A stretch of 64,000 bases of DNA from Butyricimonas muris. Lineage in GTDB: Bacteria; Bacteroidota; Bacteroidia; Bacteroidales; Marinifilaceae. Positions 52,501-61,394 of the stretch are shown here, piece by piece. Made by a program: the position numbers and the translations under genes. The notes beneath the pieces were generated by a model, which worked only from the letters and a program-made list of their open reading frames with translations, searched no databases and had not been told where the DNA came from. Position 1 is the stretch's first letter. Each line of letters opens with the position of its first letter. Where the stretch lies: assembly GCF_046365375.1 (NCBI RefSeq), contig NZ_JBKEIT010000007.1, forward strand, positions 124,001-188,000, in the 5' to 3' direction.

Positions 52501-53074
52501 AGAGGGTTTCCGTATTATACAGTCTTCATCCAAGAAGCGGTTACGCGATTTGTTCGCCAAGGAGCCGGAGAGTAAATATCTGCGCCAGAATAGGTCGATA
52601 CAGCTCATGGATGGAGTGGAAGTACGACCGGGATACGTGCAAAATGAGAGTGCCTACGGGTTTTCCAAACGTACTCATGCCTTTATGATGCAAGGTGGGG
52701 GTGCAAGTATGGAGTGGGTTACCCGGATCGAAAAGGAGGGCGAATATGATGTTTATGCTTATATTCCGCCAAAGATGAGTGCTTATAGAGTCGATAAGGA
52801 AAAGCAAGGAAAAGGTATAACCGCCGGTTTTTCCATGGTGACCGCGTTCTCGACAATAGGGAGTGATGCCGGATTTAAACAATATTATACCTTGACGAAT
52901 GGCAATGAGGAAAAAGAGGTTGTCGGGGAGTGTGACGGGACATTCGGTTGGATATTATTAGGACGATACCGGCTTTCTCCGGGCGAATGTAAAGTCGTGC
53001 TGACTGACGAGGGGGAGGCGGATCAGGTGCTTTTAGGTGATGCCGTCAAGTGGGAATATATAGAGGATAAATGA
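49562..53074 (+). CDS. ABC-2-like permease fused to M1-peptidase-like domain lacking the zinc motif
   Basis: 1170 residues. Residues about 1-285 hold seven or so membrane segments of an ABC-2-type permease (LFRIFFLLTFCCIILYQILI, VFTVMAIVSLFFGSLLHLF). Residues about 300 onward are extracytoplasmic. The 300-430 stretch resembles the N-terminal beta domain of M1 aminopeptidases (ETLPEVILYLNPDLEVLSI). I find no HExxH zinc motif and no GAMEN-type motif anywhere, so the peptidase part looks catalytically dead. It lies between the two RND operons, 200 bp after TolC-A. I do not recognise a defined function. Confidence 0.75.
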   Translation: MNLHNLRTVAAYNSRLLLRSWLFRIFFLLTFCCIILYQILIQSNLFMLSNSGLISLSSFFPYMNAYLFAGLQAIPLIFLAGMFLTKERKLDSMDTIYYRPESNAEYVLGMAVGFAGVFTVMAIVSLFFGSLLHLFASSSPMNVWIYLFYLVTLIIPALIFMVGLSFFIHTWVRNQALSILLLLMVVGFTIFYAGGMGQGVFDPFGHSLPNTFSSVTGHSDLTGYLLQRLCWLLVGFGFLGFTVCLFKRLSNRPVNRVRVMGLSIACMIAGVMAGGLVYSFHSQKISVRKVYTETYNKYNNVPKGSVTRHDIRFEQQGDEMSAKSTLLIQNRTRETLPEVILYLNPDLEVLSIKGDSDLSFEREQQVIRVRRELQPDEEIVLTVVYRGGIDERICYLGVPDDIVFEQESNAYLKCRYGKRFMFLDKNFTFLTPECLWYPTTTPPVNPAHPYDVSPEFMFYSLQVSNPGERTVIAQGDEEKTDNGLHFTNHLPLLGISLCIGGYEKREITVDSVRYELYLFKGHDDILRGLEALSDSLPGLIREMRETVEYQMRHSYPYSGLKLIETPITLASFFRQEKGTSEYIQPEMVFLPERGVGVWSDHKAVMERTMKMLASVAGFDNISEMDRLRQTVHGRLTNLLTSATTMNYDRGQILMRWFGPSAIKNVAGNSYSTRNSLYYAASMFYDYSLCFRSGDYPIINAVLLNILKSRSRDYSGQMAEERALNYLSSHSFEEAFHDGELDPVVLFRVLRMKSKELVRRLALGDMTEEQVVDFLDGYIATHRFQKIDFDQFDETFAREFGVRWRDVLPSWYTNKRLPEFWIKDFKAASVGADKEKADEMNRILSLIGNGSVYIDGLSGSASRVRLTIFNDSDVDGVVSIEARKTEGRPSSGGSAWNFGRRMEESTITRNYLIKAKSGKEIVTNFDEGMITLNTNLSLNIPTTLSGERGGTTDDKTGDNERELGRSYFLPGENVTVVDNEEEGFRIIQSSSKKRLRDLFAKEPESKYLRQNRSIQLMDGVEVRPGYVQNESAYGFSKRTHAFMMQGGGASMEWVTRIEKEGEYDVYAYIPPKMSAYRVDKEKQGKGITAGFSMVTAFSTIGSDAGFKQYYTLTNGNEEKEVVGECDGTFGWILLGRYRLSPGECKVVLTDEGEADQVLLGDAVKWEYIEDK

Positions 53075-53134
53075 TTTTATAGAAACTTTAACACGGGCTT
53101 TTGAGTATATATAGTCGATTTAAATGACATATAT

Positions 53135-54214
53135 ATGAACAAGACAGTGTTTTCGGTATTGAAATGGGCTTCCGTGTCGGGACTTTTGTTGCTCGTATTT
53201 TCCTGCCGTAGGGCTACGCCCGGTTTGGAGATAGCGCAACTGGTAAAGACAGCGGAGGTGCAGAAGTATGAAGGGGAGAGTAGTACGACTTTTCCGGGGA
53301 AGATAAAAGCGGCTTCCGACGTGCAGCTGGCTTTCCGGGTAGCGGGTCCTATTTTACGTTTCAACACAGAGGTGGGAGAGTATGTGCGGAAGGGACAAGT
53401 GCTGGCAGAGATAGACCCTAGGGATTACAAGTTGCAGTATGACGCCACGAAGGCGGAGTACGAGCAGGTGACGGGAGAATCGGATCGGGTGATCGAGTTG
53501 TATCACCGGAAAAGTGTCCCTGTAAATGATTATGACAAGGCGGTTGCAGCGAAGCAACGAATCGCGGCATTGTATCATGCCCACTTGAATGCCTTGAATG
53601 ATACGAAACTGAAAGCCCCGTTTGACGGGTATATTCAAAAGAAATTCTTCGATGCCCACGAGATCGTGAACACGGGGACTCCCGTGCTGTCCATGATTAA
53701 TAATGATTACTACGAGGTAAATATTGATATACCTTCCAGTGATTTTATCCGTCGGGAGAGTTTCGAGGAATTTTATTGCGAGGCGGACGTGTACCCGGGG
53801 GTAAAGATTCCTTTGGAATTGCTGGATATGACACAACAGGCGAATTACAATCAATTGTTCAAGGTACGTTTCCGGATGAAACCGGAGTCCGATCTGAGTC
53901 TGGCGGCAGGGATGAGCGTTAGCGTGACGATTCGTTTTACTCCCGGGCAAGCAGGTCTTGCTGTTGTTCCCATTTCTTCCCTTTTCCAGAAAGAGAATAA
54001 GTCGTATGTATGGGTGTATGACACCGCGAAAGAGGTCGTGGGGATGCATCCTGTTCAGATTGTGGAACTGCATAAGGACGGACAGGTAATTGTCGAATCC
54101 GATCTGTCGGACGGGACGGTGATTGTTTCGGCAGGAACCAATACCCTTAAAGACGGACAGAAAGTACGGCGATTGACTCCCGTGTCTTCTTCCAACGTGG
54201 GAGGACTGCTTTAA
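53135..54214 (+). CDS. RND efflux periplasmic adaptor, lipoprotein (operon B)
   Basis: 359 residues; lipoprotein signal (SVSGLLLLVFSC, Cys24). The sandwich halves are VQLAFRVAGPILRFNTEVG and KAPFDGYIQKKFFDAHEIV. The C terminus is SSNVGGLL, identical at the end to the operon A adaptor. The stop region GGACTGCTTTAATTTTAGATTTAA is nearly the same as in operon A, which points to a segmental duplication. It feeds the pump at 54624. Confidence 0.93.
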   Translation: MNKTVFSVLKWASVSGLLLLVFSCRRATPGLEIAQLVKTAEVQKYEGESSTTFPGKIKAASDVQLAFRVAGPILRFNTEVGEYVRKGQVLAEIDPRDYKLQYDATKAEYEQVTGESDRVIELYHRKSVPVNDYDKAVAAKQRIAALYHAHLNALNDTKLKAPFDGYIQKKFFDAHEIVNTGTPVLSMINNDYYEVNIDIPSSDFIRRESFEEFYCEADVYPGVKIPLELLDMTQQANYNQLFKVRFRMKPESDLSLAAGMSVSVTIRFTPGQAGLAVVPISSLFQKENKSYVWVYDTAKEVVGMHPVQIVELHKDGQVIVESDLSDGTVIVSAGTNTLKDGQKVRRLTPVSSSNVGGLL

Positions 54215-54623
54215 TTTTAGATTTAAGGATTTTAGATTTTAGATTGAACTCCTCCGTCGGCTTTGCCGCCAAGTGAGCCCGGAAGCCGGTCTCGAACCAG
54301 CTCACACTCAGCAAACCGAGAGCAAGCTCTCTTTCTGCCCTCGCTTAATCGCTGGTTTCCTCTATAAACAGAGGAGGAGCTGGAATACAGTCTTGAACGC
54401 AAGAGAAACAACTTGTAACTTGCCGAAGGCAAATGCAACTTGCGACCTGTAACTCGCCGCAGGCGACTCTAAACAGAGGAGGAGCGGTGAATCTTACCGA
54501 AGACGGTGAGTATTTTAGTTCTCCCTCTGTTTATAGAGGGAGTCCCCGAAGGGGGAGGGAGTTTGAAATTAACTTGCAACTTGCAACCTGATAACTTGCA
54601 ACGTTGCCTAGCAACAATATATT
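54215..54623. repeat. 409-bp repeat-rich gap in RND operon B (second element family)
   Basis: No gene. It holds TTTAGATTT repeats, two copies of an AAACAGAGGAGGAGC box (54366-54380 and 54471-54485), a CTCCCTCTGTTTATAGAGGGAG hairpin (54521-54542) with a GGGGA/TCCCC-type follow-on, and AACTTGCAAC-type units at both ends (54409-54462, 54570-54615). The block AAGGCAAATGCAACTTG is shared with 42299-42344 in reverse orientation. It lies between adaptor and pump, where transcription must pass. Confidence 0.7.
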
Positions 54624-57600
54624 ATGAACTTTACGGAATATGCATTAAAGAATAGAGCTTTTGTCTACTTCTTCGTTTTCGTTTTGGTAGTGGGGGGAAT
54701 ATACTCGTTTTTCACGATGAGTAAGTTGGAAGATCCGGCGATTACCGTGAAGCAGGCTATGGTGGTGACGGCCTATCCGGGGGCTTCTGCCTATCAAGTG
54801 GAGTTGGAAGTGACGGACGTACTGGAGAAAGCGATTCGTTCCATGGGCGATTTGGACCACGTGTCCTCTCGTTCGATGGACGACGTGTCGGAGATTATGG
54901 TGGAGTTGAGCAGTACGGTTCCGTTAGCGGAATTGCAGCAGAAGTGGGATATTTTGCGAAGAAAAGTGATGGGTGTACAATCCCAACTCCCGGATGGTGC
55001 CCAACCGTCTATTGTTATGGATGATTTTGGGGACGTGTACGGTATGTTTTATGCCATGACGTCCGACGGTTTTGATTATCAGGAGATGTCCGACTACGCC
55101 GAACTCGTCCGGCGTTCCGTGCTGGATATTGACGGGGTGAGCAGTGTGGACGTGTACGGGGAACGGCAATCGTGTATTAATGTCGAGTTCTTGGAAGACA
55201 AGATGGCAAACATGGGAGTTCACCCGGCAGAGATAATCATGACGCTCAACGGACAGAACAAAACCGTGTACTCCGGTTATTTCGACAGCGGGGAGAAACG
55301 GGTACGTGTAAACGTGAACGGGGCGTATAAGGCGATCGACGACATCCGGAACTTGCTTATTAAAGGGCACGAGGAGGATCAGATACGACTTTCGGACGTG
55401 GCGCAAATCACGAAAGGATACGTGGAACCCCAGCGGGAAGGCTTGATATATGATACTTTACCGGCAATAGCTATATCCATTGCCATGGAAACCGGGGGAA
55501 ATATTCTCGAACTGGGTAAAAAAGTGGATGACAAGCTGGCAGAATTGAAACAAGAGATTATTCCGGCGGGGATAGATTTCCAGAAGGTTTTCTTTCAGCC
55601 TGCCAGAGTACGGAGTGCCATTAACGTGTTTATGGTCAATCTGATCGAATCGGTGATTATCGTGATTCTTGTCGTGATGCTTTTCATGGGTTTCCGGAGC
55701 GGATATATTATCGGGACAGGATTGGTGATCGTGGTTTTAGGATCGTTGCTCGTGTTATACATGATGCACGGTACGTTGCAGCGGGTTTCGCTCGCTTCTT
55801 TTATCGTGGCGATGGGAATGCTTGTCGATAACGCTATCGTGATAACGGACGGTATTCTGGTCGATTTGAAGAAGGGAATTCCGAAACCCGCCGCGCTGGT
55901 TAATATCACGAAGAAGACCGCTTGGCCGTTACTCGGGGCTACAACAATCGGTATCTTGACTTTCCTGCCGATATTCCTTTCTCCCGACACGACGGGCGAA
56001 TACGTTCGGGATTTGTTTATCGTGCTGGCAGTTTCCCTGTGGTTGAGTTGGATTCTTGCCCTCGCTTTCGTGCCAATCCAAGCCGATCGGGCTTTGCGGG
56101 TGAAACCGGGCGAGGTGGAGGACGAGCAGAAGATGTACAGTACCCGGACGTACCGGGCGTTTCGTTCCACGCTGCAATTCTCGGTACGCCATCGGGTGTG
56201 GGTACTTGGCGGGGTGATTCTTGTACTTGCCGTCAGTGTATATTTGTTCCGATTCATACAACAGGGCTTTTTCCCCGATTTGAGTTACAACCAATTGTAT
56301 ATAGAATACAAGATGCCATACGGTACGAACCCTCAAACGGTGAAACGTGATCTGGCGTCGATACAAAGTTACCTTTCAAGTCAACCGGAGGTCACGACCG
56401 TAACCACGAGTCTTGGGGGAACCCCGTCACGTTACAATCTGGTACGTACGGTTGCCGAACCCGCGCTCAGTTACGGGGAGTTGATCGTGGACTTCACTTC
56501 CCCCGAAACCCTGAAAGCAAATCTCGATACCTTGCAGCGTTACCTTTCCGAGCATTACCCGGAGGCATACGTGCGGATGAAGCAGTACAACCTCATGTAC
56601 ATGGATTTTCCCGTGCAGTTTATGATTACGGGACCCGATCCCGCTGTGTTGAAAAGGCTTTGTGCCCAAGTGGAGGAGATCATGAAAGAGGATTCGACCA
56701 CGGTATTGGTGACGAATAACTGGGGACCAACCACCCCTGTGCTTAACGTGGACTACTATCAGCCGATTGCCCGGGTGGCGAATCTTTCCCGCGAGGACGT
56801 GGGACTGGCTTTATTGGCAACGACCGACGGGTTGCCCGTGGGTTCGTATTACGAGGGAGAGCATGATTTGCCCATATATATCAAAAGTATCGGGAAGGAT
56901 CGGCAACGTCCCGGAAAGTTGAATAACGTTCCGGTGTGGAGTCTGGTGCCCTCGACCAATATGTTGAATATTGAAACGGTGAAAGAACTGATGGCGGGGA
57001 TGATATCTCCCGACGAAGTGATGACAGCCGTGGCGGGTTCTACCCCGTTGAATCAAGCTACAAACGGTATCACGGCCTCGTGGGAGGTTCCCGTGGTGCG
57101 CCGTTACAACGGGCAGCGTTCCATCTCGGCCGAATGTAACAATGCCCCGGGATACACGGCAAACGACGTGCGTAACAGTCTTTTGCCCAAGATCGAGCAA
57201 TTGAATATCCCGCCGGGTTATTCCACGGAATGGCAGGGGGAATACCTCGCGAGTACGCAATCCAAGCAATACCTGTTCAAGAATGTGCCTCTTGGCATCG
57301 TTCTCGTGTTGGCAATTCTTATTGCCTTGTTCAAGGACTTCCGTCGTCCGCTAATGATTATTCTTTGTTTGCCGCTTGCCATTACCGGGGTGGTGCTCGG
57401 GATGCTTCTGGCGGGTAAGGAATTTGGATTCGTGGCTATCGTGGGAGCCCTCGGATTGGTCGGTATGATGATCAAGAATGGCGTTGTACTTGTCGATGAG
57501 GTGGATATCCAGATTCGATCGGGGAAGGATAAAGTGCTCGCTTTACTCGATGCTTCGTCTTCCCGTTTGCGTCCGGTGTTTCTGGCGGCGATGACCACTA

Positions 57601-57755
57601 TTCTCGGTATGATTCCCTTGATTAACGATGATATGTTCGGCTCGTTGGCGGTAACTATCATGGGTGGATTGTTTATCGGTACGGTGGTAACGCTCGTTAT
57701 CCTGCCCGTGTTGTATTCTCTCTTTTTCAAGATAAAAATGGAGCGGAAAAATTAA
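54624..57755 (+). CDS. RND efflux pump, AcrB-like (operon B)
   Basis: 1043 residues, homologous along its full length to the pump at 44818. N terminus NFTEYALKNRAFVYFFVFV; TM4 motif MGMLVDNAIVITDGI near residue 398; periplasmic motifs YPGASAYQVELEVTDVLEKA. It should form a proton-driven drug or bile exporter with the adaptor upstream and TolC 12 bp downstream. Differences from operon A lie mainly in the porter loops, which fits a split of substrates after duplication. Confidence 0.95.
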   Translation: MNFTEYALKNRAFVYFFVFVLVVGGIYSFFTMSKLEDPAITVKQAMVVTAYPGASAYQVELEVTDVLEKAIRSMGDLDHVSSRSMDDVSEIMVELSSTVPLAELQQKWDILRRKVMGVQSQLPDGAQPSIVMDDFGDVYGMFYAMTSDGFDYQEMSDYAELVRRSVLDIDGVSSVDVYGERQSCINVEFLEDKMANMGVHPAEIIMTLNGQNKTVYSGYFDSGEKRVRVNVNGAYKAIDDIRNLLIKGHEEDQIRLSDVAQITKGYVEPQREGLIYDTLPAIAISIAMETGGNILELGKKVDDKLAELKQEIIPAGIDFQKVFFQPARVRSAINVFMVNLIESVIIVILVVMLFMGFRSGYIIGTGLVIVVLGSLLVLYMMHGTLQRVSLASFIVAMGMLVDNAIVITDGILVDLKKGIPKPAALVNITKKTAWPLLGATTIGILTFLPIFLSPDTTGEYVRDLFIVLAVSLWLSWILALAFVPIQADRALRVKPGEVEDEQKMYSTRTYRAFRSTLQFSVRHRVWVLGGVILVLAVSVYLFRFIQQGFFPDLSYNQLYIEYKMPYGTNPQTVKRDLASIQSYLSSQPEVTTVTTSLGGTPSRYNLVRTVAEPALSYGELIVDFTSPETLKANLDTLQRYLSEHYPEAYVRMKQYNLMYMDFPVQFMITGPDPAVLKRLCAQVEEIMKEDSTTVLVTNNWGPTTPVLNVDYYQPIARVANLSREDVGLALLATTDGLPVGSYYEGEHDLPIYIKSIGKDRQRPGKLNNVPVWSLVPSTNMLNIETVKELMAGMISPDEVMTAVAGSTPLNQATNGITASWEVPVVRRYNGQRSISAECNNAPGYTANDVRNSLLPKIEQLNIPPGYSTEWQGEYLASTQSKQYLFKNVPLGIVLVLAILIALFKDFRRPLMIILCLPLAITGVVLGMLLAGKEFGFVAIVGALGLVGMMIKNGVVLVDEVDIQIRSGKDKVLALLDASSSRLRPVFLAAMTTILGMIPLINDDMFGSLAVTIMGGLFIGTVVTLVILPVLYSLFFKIKMERKN

Positions 57756-57767
57756 AATCATAGTATC

Positions 57768-59180
57768 ATGAAATATTGTATCATTATAATAATCTTTTTG
57801 GCTGCATTTCAGACATCTCGTGCCCAGCAGAAACTGGATTTGAAGCAATGCCGGGCTATGGCGCTTGATTACAGCAAACAACTCTCCATCGCCGAGCGGC
57901 AGAAAGAGAAAGCGATTTGGACAAAGAAAGAGTACCGGGCGAACTATTATCCCCGTCTTTCTGCTTCGGGAACGTATTTCTACTATCAGAAAAAACAGGA
58001 GTACAAATTATCCGGGGGATACCTCCCCACTTATGTGCCGGACGAGAGCGGCAAGTTACAGCCGAACGTGATCATGGGGGGTGACGGCAAACCGGTCATG
58101 GGTACTGACGGCAAGCCCCTTTTTCACGAGTATGCCTTTTTGCCCGATATCCCGATTACCCTTTCGATGAGAGGGGTATATATGGCGGGAGTGCAATTAC
58201 AGCAACCGATCTTCATGGGGGGTAAAATACGGGCAGCACATCAGGCGGCTAAATTCGGTGAAGAGTTGGCGGATGAGAATATCCGGCTCAATCGTTCGGA
58301 AGTGCTTGTCGAACTGGAGCAGGCTTACTGGCAATATGTCCGTGTGCAGGAGCTGGTTTCTGTGGCTCGGAAATACAAAGAGGTCACGGGTGAACTGGTG
58401 AAAAACCTAGAGGATGCCCGTGACGCGGGTATGGCTCCGTTGAATGATGTATTGAAAGCGCAAGTGAAACACAACGATGCCTTGTTACAACTGCAACAAG
58501 CACAACACGGTCGGACGCTGGCAGGCATGAATCTGTGCCGTTTGATCGGGTTGGAGTTGAATACTTCTTTGGAATTGACCGATACTCTTTCGGGGACAAT
58601 AACACCGGGTATTTTGTCATTACCGGATGAACTTAGTCAGCGTCCCGATTATAATATGCTTGAGAAACAGGTTGAAATGAAGCGTAAAGAGGTGAATGTT
58701 ACCCGTTCCGATTTCCTTCCGCAAGTGGGTGTTATGGCAGGTTACAGTTACGGGGGCGGTTTAAAATTGAACGGTGATAATTCCAACTCTGCCTCTTTCA
58801 GTGCTATGGCTTCGGTTCAAATACCGATTTTCAACTGGGGGGAAGGACGTAACAAAGTGCGGGTAGCGAAAGCCGAGGAAGAGATTACCCGTTTGAATAA
58901 AGAGAGGATGAGCGAAATGATGCAACTGGAGATATCCGGTAATCGTTTTAAATTGAGCGACGCCCAGACTCGTGTAAACCTTACCCGGTCGGCTCTGGCA
59001 CAGGCGGAGGAAAACTTGAAAGTTTCCCGCAACCAATATGACGTCGGCATGGAGAGTCTGACCAATCTTCTTGAGGCTCAAGCGCAATGGCAACAAGCAT
59101 GGAGTGACTGGGTGGATGCCAAAGCGGCTTTGAAGGTTTGTGAAACGGAGTATTTGAAATCGTTGGGAAAATTAGAGTAG
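57768..59180 (+). CDS. TolC-family outer-membrane channel (RND operon B)
   Basis: 470 residues, the same length as its operon A paralogue; signal peptide IIIIFLAAFQTSRAQ. OEP repeats start LDLKQCRAMALDYSKQLSIA. The insert reads GGDGKPVMGTDGKPLFHEYA. Late helices are LAQAEENLKVSRNQYDVGM. It closes operon B. Confidence 0.94.
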   Translation: MKYCIIIIIFLAAFQTSRAQQKLDLKQCRAMALDYSKQLSIAERQKEKAIWTKKEYRANYYPRLSASGTYFYYQKKQEYKLSGGYLPTYVPDESGKLQPNVIMGGDGKPVMGTDGKPLFHEYAFLPDIPITLSMRGVYMAGVQLQQPIFMGGKIRAAHQAAKFGEELADENIRLNRSEVLVELEQAYWQYVRVQELVSVARKYKEVTGELVKNLEDARDAGMAPLNDVLKAQVKHNDALLQLQQAQHGRTLAGMNLCRLIGLELNTSLELTDTLSGTITPGILSLPDELSQRPDYNMLEKQVEMKRKEVNVTRSDFLPQVGVMAGYSYGGGLKLNGDNSNSASFSAMASVQIPIFNWGEGRNKVRVAKAEEEITRLNKERMSEMMQLEISGNRFKLSDAQTRVNLTRSALAQAEENLKVSRNQYDVGMESLTNLLEAQAQWQQAWSDWVDAKAALKVCETEYLKSLGKLE

Positions 59181-59183
59181 TCC

Positions 59184-59335
59184 GTAAGGTCTATAAGGTC
59201 AAAAGTCCATAAGGTCATAGGTGTCCTTCGGACAAAATTGAAACGGCAGCTTATGCTGCTGTTGATATAGCGCCCCGCAGGGGTCCAAGACTTTTGACCT
59301 TATGGACTTTATAGACTTTATAGACTTATAAACTA
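59184..59335. repeat. Intergenic element with 9-bp tandem units (copy 3)
   Basis: Left arm GTAAGGTCTATAAGGTC-like, right arm units CCTTATGGA, CTTTATAGA, CTTTATAGA (59298-59324). The centre holds GTCCTTCGGAC and CGGCAGC..GCTGCTG hairpins plus GCGCCCCGCAGGGGT. The best match is the element at 63640-63797. Confidence 0.85.
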
Positions 59336-59341
59336 AACACC

Positions 59342-60058
59342 ATGAAAAACTTATTATTACTATTAGCGTTATTGATTGTCGGGACTGCCGTCGCGCAAGT
59401 CAAACGAATCAAAGGAACAGGGTATCTTTTAGTACAGGCACGGGAGGCCAAACAATCTTTCACGAAAGTTTCCGTGCAGCAGGGAATCACGTTGTACCTC
59501 AAACAAGGTACGGAATTCGGGATCACGATTGAAGCGGATGATAATATCATCTCGTACGTGAAAACGGAAATAAAGAACGGTCAGCTAAACGTGTTCCTTG
59601 ATCCTAATGTCATCATTCGTAGTTTTACCGCTATGAATGTATCCGTGGCGGCGCCCGATATAACTGATATTAACGTGGAATCGGCGGCAAGATTAATCGG
59701 AAGTTCCCCGTTGAAAGTGAATAAATTGGATATAAATGCTTCCGGGGCAGCAGTCGTGAAATTGGAAGTAGAAGGAAAAGAGTTAGACGTGGAAGCCTCT
59801 AATGCCGCTAAATTGGAATTGAAGGGAGCGGTCGATCACTTGGAACTGGAACTTTCTTCCGCTGCAACTTTAAAAGCGTGGGATTTACGGGTAACCGATT
59901 GCGAAGCGGGAGTCAGCGGGGCAGCCAAAGCAGAGGTATACGTGTCGGGCACGCTGGAAGTGCAATTGTCATCGGCCGGATTGCTTATGTATGACGGCAA
60001 TCCCCGTATCACGAAAAAAGATGTAAGTGGACGGGGCGCTCTTGTCAAAAGGAAGTAA
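59342..60058 (+). CDS. Head-GIN-domain (DUF2807) exported protein
   Basis: 238 residues; signal peptide (LLLLLALLIVGTAVAQ). A right-handed beta-solenoid made of degenerate strands follows (FTKVSVQQGITLYLKQGTEF, NVESAARLIGSSPLKVN, VEASNAAKLELKGAVDHL). The fold is common in Bacteroidetes and the function is mostly unknown, perhaps periplasmic adhesion or chaperoning. It lies 161 bp after RND operon B and its 3' end overlaps the convergent protease gene by 14 bp. Confidence 0.82.
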   Translation: MKNLLLLLALLIVGTAVAQVKRIKGTGYLLVQAREAKQSFTKVSVQQGITLYLKQGTEFGITIEADDNIISYVKTEIKNGQLNVFLDPNVIIRSFTAMNVSVAAPDITDINVESAARLIGSSPLKVNKLDINASGAAVVKLEVEGKELDVEASNAAKLELKGAVDHLELELSSAATLKAWDLRVTDCEAGVSGAAKAEVYVSGTLEVQLSSAGLLMYDGNPRITKKDVSGRGALVKRK

Positions 60059-61394
60059 TGTGGTCTTCGAATATCACGACGGATGAGGCTTTTTCGGGAA
60101 TGATCCGGTTGTATTTCTCCACGGACATACTTCTGGATTTTAGTACTACCGGAGTTTTCCCGGGAATCAGAGCGAGTGTTGCGGCAAGCAACGGATCGTT
60201 TACATCGTCCAGTTCATACCGGTGCGGGAATGGTTCGGGTATGTATTCTTTCGGTTGAATACCTCCCCGTACGGATTCGCCGCGGCTATTCGTGTAGAGT
60301 AAGGATATCAACGTGATATTCCAACCTTGCAGGTCACTTTCCGTAGGGGTAAACGTGATACCTCCCATGTTTTTCCCGACAGTGGGAACACCAATGACAT
60401 TAACTTCCATGTAAGGAGATAAAGCACTGATAAGCAATTCAGAAGCTGATGCGGTTTCTTTTCCTGTAATTACCCACAAGCGCGATAAGTTCAAGCGGGA
60501 ATCGGCGGGAACCGTTTTGTCGAAACGTTCTTCCAGTTGTTCCGGTATATCTGCATATTTCTCTTGATACACGTCGTTCCATCTTTTGTGTATCAGAATT
60601 TCTTCACTTTCCACGACACTTTCCGGGGCTATAAGTGAACACAAGCGTTTAACAGCAAGCATATATCCGCCGGAATTATAGCGCAAGTCAAGAATTAATT
60701 CCTCGATACCTTCTTCTTTTAGTTTTTGGAAAACGTTGTTCAATTGAAGTAGTGAAGTGGTGTTACGGTACACGAAACTGGAATACGCGATATGACCGAT
60801 CTTACGTTCCTCGTGGTCGATAACGCCGTACGCGAGTATAGGATTGATAGTGAAATTCTGTGCGGTCAGTTCTATCGTCTTGTAAGGCTCCGATACTTCA
60901 TCCTCGGACAACCCGATAGATAAAACACTCTTGTAATAAAGATTTGTATAGTTTTCCGTGGTAATCTTCTTACCGTCCATTCGGGTAATCAGGTCGCCTC
61001 GTTTTATTCCTGCTTTTGCTGCCGGAGAATTGTCATACACGAAATTCACTTCGGCAATGATGTACCCCTTGTCTTCCCAAAAATTGAGATGATAACCGAA
61101 TCCGTTCTCGTATCCGCTGGCATCGGCAATTTCACCGAATCCCTGTGATTTAGTGATACGTGACCATGGATCTTTTTCGTATTTCATGTTGGCGAAATAG
61201 GTTAACGGATCCAAATCTGCTTCTATCTTTTTATCCTTGACTTCATCTGCCCAGAAATACTGGTCTGTCATCTTGTCTTTCGTGAACGTGTTGATGCGCT
61301 CGTAGGTACGAGATGGGGGCGACGGTCGGACTGATGTGTCCTCGCAACCGATCAGAAGACCGATAAGAACCAGAAAGAAGCAAATTCTATACAT
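60045..61394 (-). CDS. S41-family C-terminal-processing peptidase lipoprotein
   Basis: 449 residues; lipoprotein signal (FFLVLIGLLIGC, Cys17). A PDZ domain sits at about 120-200 (SPAAKAGIKRGDLITRMDGK). The S41 catalytic core follows (ELILDLRYNSGGYMLAV, then WVITGKETASASELLISAL with the Ser in ASASE, and GVPTVGKNMGGITF with the Lys). It should trim or degrade envelope proteins. Its 3' end overlaps the GIN-domain gene on the opposite strand by 14 bp. Confidence 0.93.
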   Translation of the reverse strand: MYRICFFLVLIGLLIGCEDTSVRPSPPSRTYERINTFTKDKMTDQYFWADEVKDKKIEADLDPLTYFANMKYEKDPWSRITKSQGFGEIADASGYENGFGYHLNFWEDKGYIIAEVNFVYDNSPAAKAGIKRGDLITRMDGKKITTENYTNLYYKSVLSIGLSEDEVSEPYKTIELTAQNFTINPILAYGVIDHEERKIGHIAYSSFVYRNTTSLLQLNNVFQKLKEEGIEELILDLRYNSGGYMLAVKRLCSLIAPESVVESEEILIHKRWNDVYQEKYADIPEQLEERFDKTVPADSRLNLSRLWVITGKETASASELLISALSPYMEVNVIGVPTVGKNMGGITFTPTESDLQGWNITLISLLYTNSRGESVRGGIQPKEYIPEPFPHRYELDDVNDPLLAATLALIPGKTPVVLKSRSMSVEKYNRIIPEKASSVVIFEDHITSF

